Origin: Oscillospiraceae bacterium
Lineage (GTDB): Bacteria > Bacillota > Clostridia > Oscillospirales > Ruminococcaceae
Direction: 5' to 3'
DNA length: 64,000 nucleotides
Assembly (NCBI GenBank): GCA_025758045.1
Contig: CP107208.1
Location: 2,666,001-2,730,000 of the forward strand
Position 1 is the first letter of the stretch; each line of letters opens with the position of its first letter. Below are positions 58,371 through 64,000 of the stretch, in pieces. The position numbers and the translations under genes are program-made. The notes under the pieces were generated by a model, which saw nothing but the letters and a program-made list of their open reading frames with translations, was not told where the DNA came from and ran no database searches.

Positions 58371-59423
58371 TCAGCAATTTTCGGCCTGCTGGGCATCCTC
58401 GCGGCGCAGCTGGCCGCAAGCGGCACTGATGTCCGTGCCCAAGCGGCGGCGCACCGTGGCGTTCACGCCCAGGCTTTCCAGCTTTTGCTGGAAGCGGTGC
58501 ACGTTGGCGTCGTCCGTAGCGGAGTACGGGCTGCCGTCCACGGGGTTGATGGGAATCAGGTTCACATGGGCGCCCATGCCTTTAATAAGGTTGGCCAGCT
58601 TTTGGGCCATCTCATCGCTGTCGTTGACGCCGCGCACCATCGAATACTCAAAGCTGATGCGGCGACCGGTCTCCTTCTGGTAGCGGCGGCAGGCCGGGAT
58701 CAGCTGCTCCAGCGGGAACGCATCGTTGACAGGCATCATGCCGGAGCGGGTCACGTTATCCGGCGCATGCAGCGAGACCGAAAGCGTCAGCTGCAAATGG
58801 CGCTTGGCCAGCTCGTCGATCTTGGGCACCAGGCCGCAGGTGGACAGGCTGATGTTGCGCATGCCGATGTTGACCCCCTCCGGACAGGAGATGATCTCCA
58901 AAAAGTCCATCACATTGTTAAAATTGTGCAGCGGTTCACCGATGCCCATTAAAACGATGTGAGAGACCCGCTCTCCGGAGTCCTTCTGTGCGGTGTAAAT
59001 TTCTGAGGCAATCTCGCCCGCGGTCAAATCCCGCACGCGGCCTGCCTGGGTAGAGGCGCAGAAGCGGCAGCCCATGGCGCAGCCCACCTGGGTGGACACG
59101 CAGACCGTGTTGCCATACTTGTAGCGCATCAAAACCGTCTCGATGCAGTTGCCGTCGGCCAATTGCAGCAGATATTTGACCGTACCGTCCTTGGATTGCT
59201 GGCGGCGGCGGATGGTGGGCGCTGCGATGGTGCAATTTTCCGCAAGTTGTGCCAGCAGGGTCTTGGGCTGGTCGGTCATCTGGGAAAAATCCGTCACAAG
59301 CTTCTGGTGCAGCCATTTAAAAATCTGCTTGGCGCGGAATTTCGGCTGGCCCAGGCTGACAAGATACGCGGTCAGCGCGTCCAGCGTAAAATCGGATAAG
59401 CAAATCTTCGTTGCTTCGCTCAT
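58371..59423 (-). CDS. rlmN: 23S rRNA/tRNA adenine C2-methyltransferase RlmN
   Basis: RlmN is a radical SAM enzyme that methylates A2503 of 23S rRNA and A37 of some tRNAs. The 350 residues show the cluster motif CAMGCRFC near residue 113, GIGEPLHNF near residue 162 and later SLHAPDN and a catalytic cysteine near the C-terminus (SAACGQL). GGGAGGAAC precedes ATG 59423. It lies between rsmB and prpC as in many Firmicutes. Confidence 0.95.
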   Translation of the reverse strand: MSEATKICLSDFTLDALTAYLVSLGQPKFRAKQIFKWLHQKLVTDFSQMTDQPKTLLAQLAENCTIAAPTIRRRQQSKDGTVKYLLQLADGNCIETVLMRYKYGNTVCVSTQVGCAMGCRFCASTQAGRVRDLTAGEIASEIYTAQKDSGERVSHIVLMGIGEPLHNFNNVMDFLEIISCPEGVNIGMRNISLSTCGLVPKIDELAKRHLQLTLSVSLHAPDNVTRSGMMPVNDAFPLEQLIPACRRYQKETGRRISFEYSMVRGVNDSDEMAQKLANLIKGMGAHVNLIPINPVDGSPYSATDDANVHRFQQKLESLGVNATVRRRLGTDISAACGQLRREDAQQAENC

Positions 59424-59457
59424 GCTGCGTTCCTCCCTTCTTTACTATTATAAACGA

Positions 59458-60774
59458 TCATTGTGTACTTTCTGTTTCCAAAATAGCGGCAAAAAATCCG
59501 TCAGTGGCCGTTTTATGCGGCAAAAACAGTGTGCCATATTCGCCCTGCTGCATGCCAGGCAGTTGCAAGGCGGGGACAGCCACGTGGAAACGCGGGTTGT
59601 TTTCGAGGAAGGTTTTCACCTGTTCCTCGTTTTCATCACGATTGACTGTACAGGTAGAATACACCAATCGGCCGTTTTCGGCAAGTAAATCTGCGCCATT
59701 TTGCAGGATCTTCTGCTGGCTTAGCAGCAAATTCTCTATCCCGTCCAAATCTTTATAGCGAATGTCCGGCTTTTTGGCTATGACGCCCAAACCCGAACAC
59801 GGCACATCGCACAGGATGCGGTCGAATTTGCCCCAATCGCTGCGGAGCTGGGCAGCGTCGTTCTGCACGGCTTTGGCACAGGTGACACCGCAACGGGCAA
59901 AGGCTTTGCGCAGCAGCGGCACGCGGGATTCCACATACTCGCCACTGATTAGTTTCCCTTGATTCTGCATGCACTCGGCCAGCGTCAGGCTTTTGCCTCC
60001 GGGCGCGGCACAAAGGTCCGCTACTTTCTGGCCAGGCTGTGCCCCCACACAGAGGGCAGCAAACTGGCTGGCCAAGCCCTGCACGTGGAAAAGCCCCCTG
60101 GCAAAGGCCCGGCTTGCGGCGGGCGAGCCGTTGAACTCCACCAGCAGCGCATGGGGCCATGGGCCGGGCCGGACGCTGTGGCCCTCGGTGTGCAGCAAAT
60201 CGGTCAGCTCTTCGTCGGTGGTGCGCAGGGTGTTGACGCGGATGGCCGTAGCCGGGCGCTCATAAAATACGCCGGCCATTGCGAAGGCTTCTTCACCGTA
60301 CTGGTTATACAGCAGCTTTGCCACCGCGGGTGACAGGCAGTAATAGGTGCCCAAGCGCTGCAGTGGGTTGGCAAAATCGTCCTCGTGTACCTCGGTCACA
60401 ACGGCCTTGCGCAGTACGGCATTGACCATACCGGCGGCGCTGCTTTTGCCGAGGGCTTTCGTCAGTCGGACGGATTCATTCACCGCCGCCGACATGGGCA
60501 CCTGCATATACTTGGCCTGGGCCAACCCGCTGCGTAGCACGGCACGCACCGGGGCGTCCAGTTTGGCGACCGGCTTTTTGGTGTAGCGGTCGATTGTATA
60601 GTCCAGCAGCGGCAGGCGCTCCAGCGTGGTGTAAAAGATGCGGGCCGCAAAGGCGGCGTCGCGGGTGTTCATGGGCGGGTCACACTTTTTTAGTTCGGCA
60701 TCCAGCACCAGGTTGGCGTAACCGGCCTGTTCCTGGTGGATCAATGCCTTCACGGCCAGGCGGCGGGGCGTCAC
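59458..60774 (-). CDS. rsmB: 16S rRNA m5C967 methyltransferase RsmB
   Basis: RsmB methylates cytosine 967 of 16S rRNA. The 438 residues combine an N-terminal NusB-like helical domain (about 1-140), a linker and the methyltransferase domain with CAAPGGKSLTLAE near residue 255, DVPCSGLG near residue 318 (catalytic Cys) and YSTCTVN near residue 370 (second Cys). It starts at GTG 60774, overlapping the fmt stop by 4 bp. Confidence 0.94.
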   Translation of the reverse strand: MTPRRLAVKALIHQEQAGYANLVLDAELKKCDPPMNTRDAAFAARIFYTTLERLPLLDYTIDRYTKKPVAKLDAPVRAVLRSGLAQAKYMQVPMSAAVNESVRLTKALGKSSAAGMVNAVLRKAVVTEVHEDDFANPLQRLGTYYCLSPAVAKLLYNQYGEEAFAMAGVFYERPATAIRVNTLRTTDEELTDLLHTEGHSVRPGPWPHALLVEFNGSPAASRAFARGLFHVQGLASQFAALCVGAQPGQKVADLCAAPGGKSLTLAECMQNQGKLISGEYVESRVPLLRKAFARCGVTCAKAVQNDAAQLRSDWGKFDRILCDVPCSGLGVIAKKPDIRYKDLDGIENLLLSQQKILQNGADLLAENGRLVYSTCTVNRDENEEQVKTFLENNPRFHVAVPALQLPGMQQGEYGTLFLPHKTATDGFFAAILETESTQ

Positions 60775-61691
60775 AGGCGGTCCCCCGCTTTTAAGCGCCT
60801 ACCGGCGGCCCAGGCGGTGCCAGCCATCGGCTTGCCGCCCTCAGGCGTAACGGTCAGCAGAGCCACTGCGCCGTTTGCGGCGGCAATGGTCAAGGGCTTA
60901 AGGGCCAGCACGGTGCCGGGGGCCGCATTCTGCGGGTTCTCCGCCAGGCGGCTTTCCTGTACCTTGATGCGCTTGCCCTCATGCGCAAACCAAGCCACCG
61001 GCCAGGGGTTCATACCACGCACCCAGTTGTGGATGTGGGCTGCGTCTTCGGTGAAATGGAACTGTGCCATCTCCTTGGTCAGCGGCGGGGCCAGCGTGGC
61101 CTGGGCGTCATCCTGCTTTTGGAGTTTCAGCTCGCCGGCGGGGATCTTTTCCAGCGCCGTGACCAGTGTTTTGGCACCGACAGCGCTGACGCGGTCAAAC
61201 AGCTCACCGCTGGTCTCCTCGGGGTCGATGTCAACCGGCTCGACCATCAGCACGTCACCGGTATCCAGCCCTTCGTCCAGCTGCATGATAGAAACGCCGG
61301 TCCCGGAGTCACCGTTGAGCACCGCCCACTGGATAGGTGCCGAGCCGCGGTATTTGGGTAGCAGCGACACATGCAGGTTGATGCAGCCGTACTTGGCTAC
61401 ATGCAACAGCTGCGGCGGGATGATGCAGCCGTAGGCCACCACCACGATGATCTCCGGGGCCAACTCCTGGATGATGTCATCCGAAGAACCGTCCCGCAAA
61501 GTGCAGGGCTGATAGACCGGGATTCCACGCTCCACCGCCAGCTGTTTGACCGGCGGGGCCGTCAGGATCTGCTTGCGGCCCACCGGCTTATCGCGGCGGG
61601 TAAATACCGCGCAGACCTCGTGCCCGGCGTCCAGCAGGGCTTGCAGGCTGGCAGCGGCAATATCCGGGGTGCCCATGAACAGGATACGCAT
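60771..61691 (-). CDS. fmt: Methionyl-tRNA formyltransferase
   Basis: Fmt formylates initiator methionyl-tRNA. The 306 residues begin MRILFMGTPDIAAASL; the folate/catalytic block VVAYGCIIPP and NLHVSLLPKYRGSAPIQWA near residue 105-125 contain the family's Asn-His-Ser set. GAGGA about 8 bp before ATG 61691 sets the start; a longer open frame upstream overlaps def and is not used. It follows def by 4 bp. Confidence 0.95.
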   Translation of the reverse strand: MRILFMGTPDIAAASLQALLDAGHEVCAVFTRRDKPVGRKQILTAPPVKQLAVERGIPVYQPCTLRDGSSDDIIQELAPEIIVVVAYGCIIPPQLLHVAKYGCINLHVSLLPKYRGSAPIQWAVLNGDSGTGVSIMQLDEGLDTGDVLMVEPVDIDPEETSGELFDRVSAVGAKTLVTALEKIPAGELKLQKQDDAQATLAPPLTKEMAQFHFTEDAAHIHNWVRGMNPWPVAWFAHEGKRIKVQESRLAENPQNAAPGTVLALKPLTIAAANGAVALLTVTPEGGKPMAGTAWAAGRRLKAGDRL

Positions 61692-61695
61692 GATA

Positions 61696-62211
61696 TCAGT
61701 CCTCGTTTTCTTCGGGGTAATCGTCTTCGTAGAAATGCTCGGCCAGGTCCATGATGGTGATGCCGTCCAGATGGTTGTTCTCGTGCTGGATGCAGCGGGC
61801 CAGCATATCGTCAGCCTCCATCTCAAACCACTCACCGTGGCGGTCCTGGGCCTTTACCTTGACATGCTTGGAGCGCTTGATAGCGCCGTTATGGCCGGGG
61901 AAAGACAGGCATCCCTCGTACAGTTCCACCTGCTCATCGCTCAGCTCAAGGATCTCTGGGTTGATGAACTCGATGAACTTGTACTCGTAGTTAGCGGGGA
62001 CCTCCTCGGGCAGGTCACGGTCATCCAGGCAGATGAACAGGCGGCGCATCATGCCCACCTGCGGGCCAGCCAGCCCCAGGCCGTTGGCGGCGATCAGGGT
62101 CTCTTTCATATCGTCCAGCAGGGTGCCGAGGCGGTCATCAAATTTCGTGACGGGGCGGCAGACTTTTTTCAGAATCGGGTCTCCGTCCTGTACAATGGTG
62201 CGAAGTGCCAT
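61696..62211 (-). CDS. def: Peptide deformylase
   Basis: Def removes the formyl group from nascent proteins. The 171-residue metalloenzyme contains the three motifs GLAGPQVGM, EGCLSFPG and QHENNHLDG (HExxH), which bind the catalytic metal. GGAGGT precedes ATG 62211. It pairs functionally with fmt, which follows directly. Confidence 0.96.
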   Translation of the reverse strand: MALRTIVQDGDPILKKVCRPVTKFDDRLGTLLDDMKETLIAANGLGLAGPQVGMMRRLFICLDDRDLPEEVPANYEYKFIEFINPEILELSDEQVELYEGCLSFPGHNGAIKRSKHVKVKAQDRHGEWFEMEADDMLARCIQHENNHLDGITIMDLAEHFYEDDYPEENED

Positions 62212-62249
62212 GGGTAATACCTCCAAAATTGTTTTCAATACGTTCTATT

Positions 62250-64000
62250 TTATAAATCACCGTCGGAGTTGAAATCCACGATCACGGAAGCTTTCTGCGG
62301 CAGTTTTTCTTTGGCGTAAGCATCCAACGTTTCACGCAAAAGGGTGCGGAACGCAGTATCGTTGCGGCATTTCAACGTCAGCTTATAACGGAATTTTCCG
62401 TTCAGCATCGTAATGTTCATGGGGGCCGGGCCTAAGATGCGCAGCGGCAGGCCGGGGCGCTGGGCGGCACGTTCCGCCAACAGCGAGCCGAAACGCTGGG
62501 CCGCGATGAGCACGGCCCCCTCCTGCGCCCCCACAAAGCCAATAACGCAAAACGCGCAGAACGGCGGATACAGGCCAAACTTACGGAAGGTGATTTCCTC
62601 GCGGTAGTAAGCCTCGTAATCCTGGGCGGCGGCCAGCTGTAAAACGGGGTGGTCCGGCACGGTTGTTTGTATCAGCGCGCGGCCGGGCAGTGCAGCGCGG
62701 CCGCCGCGGCCGATGACCTGCGTGACCAGGCTGAACACGCTCTCGTAGGCGCGGAAGCCCTGCCCGAACAGCAGCGAGTCGATGCCCAGCACACCGACGA
62801 GTGTAACTTTTTCAAAGTCCAGCCCCTTGGCCACCATCTGGGTGCCAAGCAGGATGTCGTACTCGTGCCGGGCAAACTGGGCCAGCATCGTTTCGTGGGC
62901 GTTTTTTTTGCCGGTAGAGTCCTGGTCCATCCGCAAAATGCGGGCGCTGGGCAGAAGTTCCGCCAGTTCTTCCTCAACGCGCTGGGTGCCGAAGCCGCTG
63001 TAGTGGATCTTGCCGCCGCACTCGGGGCAGAGCGTCGGCAGCGGATGCACCGTTTGGCCGCAGTGGTGGCACATCAGCGCCTGCTGGGGTTTGTGGTAGA
63101 CCAGCGGCACACTGCAGTTGGGGCATTTCAGCACGTGGCCGCAATCGGTGCACATGCCGATGGTGCGGTAGCCCCGGCGATTTAAGAGCAGGATGCTCTG
63201 TTCCCCATTATCGAGATTTTCCTGCAGCTCGCGTGCCAGGCGGCGGCTGACCTCCCGGGGGTTGCCTGCCGTCAGCTCGGCGCGCATATCGATGAAATCC
63301 ACGCTGGGCAGCGGGCAGCCGCCGTAGCGCTGGGTGAGGGTAACAAGTTTCAGTTTGCCGCTTTGGGCGGCGTGGTAGGTCTCGGTCAACGGTGTGGCCG
63401 AGGCAAAGACCAGCAGGGCGTTTTCCATGACAGCGCGCTTTTTGGCGATGTCGTGGGCATCGTAGCGGGGGGCAGATTCACTCTGGTAGGTATGTTCCTG
63501 CTCCTCATCCACGATGATAAGCCCTAAATTTTGCAGCGGCGAGAAGACCGCACTACGGGTGCCGACCACGATGTCGGCATTTCCCTGCTGGATCATCCGC
63601 CACTGGAGCAGCCGCTCGGTGTTGTTGAGTGCCGAGTGCTGTACCGCCAGGCGGCTGCCAAAGGTGGATTTTAAGCGGCGGATCATCTGCGGTGTTAAGC
63701 TGATCTCCGGCACCAACACCAGGGCGCGGCGGCCCAGTTCCAGCGTGCGTTCGATGAGCTTTAAAAATACCACCGTTTTACCGCTGCCGGTCACGCCGTG
63801 CAGCAGCGCTGCGTGGGGCTTGCCGTCCTCCAAGTCCGGCAGCAGCGTCGCAAAGGCTTTCTGCTGTTCTTCGGAGAGGGTCAGTGGCTGCGGGTCGAAC
63901 GGAATGTCCGCGAAAAGATCCAGCGACTTATCCTGCTCGGCCACCGTGAGCACGCCCTTTTTGCAAAGGGTGTCCAGCGTTGCCTTGGAGATGCCCGCCT
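62250..64000 (-). CDS. priA: Primosomal replication protein N' (PriA helicase), N-terminus outside window
   Basis: PriA restarts stalled replication forks. The frame runs open to the window edge at 64000, so the N-terminal DNA-binding part is missing. Visible are Walker A HGVTGSGKT, the helicase box IIVDEEQEHTY, and paired zinc-binding cysteines (CTDCGHVLKCPNC, CHHCG, CPECGG) in the helicase domain, followed by the C-terminal helicase motifs (IGRGGRAALPGRALIQT). priA-def-fmt is a conserved order. Confidence 0.96.
   Translation of the reverse strand, partial: AGISKATLDTLCKKGVLTVAEQDKSLDLFADIPFDPQPLTLSEEQQKAFATLLPDLEDGKPHAALLHGVTGSGKTVVFLKLIERTLELGRRALVLVPEISLTPQMIRRLKSTFGSRLAVQHSALNNTERLLQWRMIQQGNADIVVGTRSAVFSPLQNLGLIIVDEEQEHTYQSESAPRYDAHDIAKKRAVMENALLVFASATPLTETYHAAQSGKLKLVTLTQRYGGCPLPSVDFIDMRAELTAGNPREVSRRLARELQENLDNGEQSILLLNRRGYRTIGMCTDCGHVLKCPNCSVPLVYHKPQQALMCHHCGQTVHPLPTLCPECGGKIHYSGFGTQRVEEELAELLPSARILRMDQDSTGKKNAHETMLAQFARHEYDILLGTQMVAKGLDFEKVTLVGVLGIDSLLFGQGFRAYESVFSLVTQVIGRGGRAALPGRALIQTTVPDHPVLQLAAAQDYEAYYREEITFRKFGLYPPFCAFCVIGFVGAQEGAVLIAAQRFGSLLAERAAQRPGLPLRILGPAPMNITMLNGKFRYKLTLKCRNDTAFRTLLRETLDAYAKEKLPQKASVIVDFNSDGDL

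Noticed and set aside
1..64000. CRISPR arrays, prophage, transposases or attachment sites
   Set aside because: No spaced direct repeats, integrase with att-like duplication, or transposase genes were found. The only tyrosine recombinase looks like a Xer-type housekeeping enzyme.

Overview
The window reads as a chromosomal segment of a GC-rich clostridial Firmicute. Gene orders shared with Bacillus/Clostridium support this (yqfC-yqfD-phoH-ybeY-dgkA-era-yqzL-recO; priA-def-fmt-rsmB-rlmN-prpC-pknB-rsgA-thiN-spoVM; queA-tgt-yajC). So do many SigA-type promoters, a lysine riboswitch and a set of endospore genes. The composition and gene set would suit the Oscillospirales/Ruminococcaceae (Faecalibacterium, Gemmiger, Subdoligranulum relatives), but that placement is inference. 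I see no prophage, IS element or CRISPR array; nearly everything is core genome.

Layout. 1-3.6 kb: end of rpmF, a DUF512/radical-SAM-like protein, der and plsY. 4.1-11.4 kb: a complete F1Fo ATP synthase operon whose c subunit carries a two-carboxylate ion site. 11.4-14.1 kb: tRNA-Pro(GGG), an orphan type IV pilin-like gene and a MATE exporter behind an apparent transcription attenuator. 14.2-18.2 kb: a cysteine desulfurase with a TtcA-like tRNA thiolase, an RluA-family pseudouridine synthase and radC. 18.3-23.3 kb: uvrB-uvrA. 23.3-34.4 kb: a minus-strand group ending with ylbJ, then divergently yqfC-yqfD-phoH-ybeY-dgkA-era-yqzL-recO-mutS2 and a hypothetical protein. 34.5-36.8 kb: a TetR regulator divergent from a radical SAM/SPASM protein. 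36.9-40 kb: spoIIGA-sigE-(antisense gene)-sigG. 40-45 kb: a minus-strand lysine-pathway operon (asd-dapA-dapB-capA-ACT protein) under a lysine riboswitch. 45-48.7 kb: queA-tgt, yajC, a TIGR04086-like gene and spoIIM. 48.7-50.4 kb: a Xer-type recombinase and RNase P RNA. 50.4-54.1 kb: bofA-yaaL-spoIVA-sipL-spoVM. 54.2-64 kb: thiN-rsgA-pknB-prpC-rlmN-rsmB-fmt-def-priA.

The most notable thread is sporulation. The window holds ylbJ, yqfC, yqfD, spoIIGA, sigE, sigG, spoIIM, bofA, spoIVA, sipL and a tiny spoVM of 22 codons that is easily missed. Two of these look altered. spoIIGA has a strong ribosome binding site but an ATA codon where its start should be. sigG is broken by a one-base shift into two overlapping frames, sigma regions 2-3 and sigma region 4. 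The coat-basement genes spoVM, sipL and spoIVA lie side by side.

Other points are regulatory: a terminator whose 3' arm contains the next gene's ribosome binding site (yajC/TIGR04086), a perfect palindrome in the leader of the Xer recombinase, and a palindrome over the -35 box of the tetR gene.
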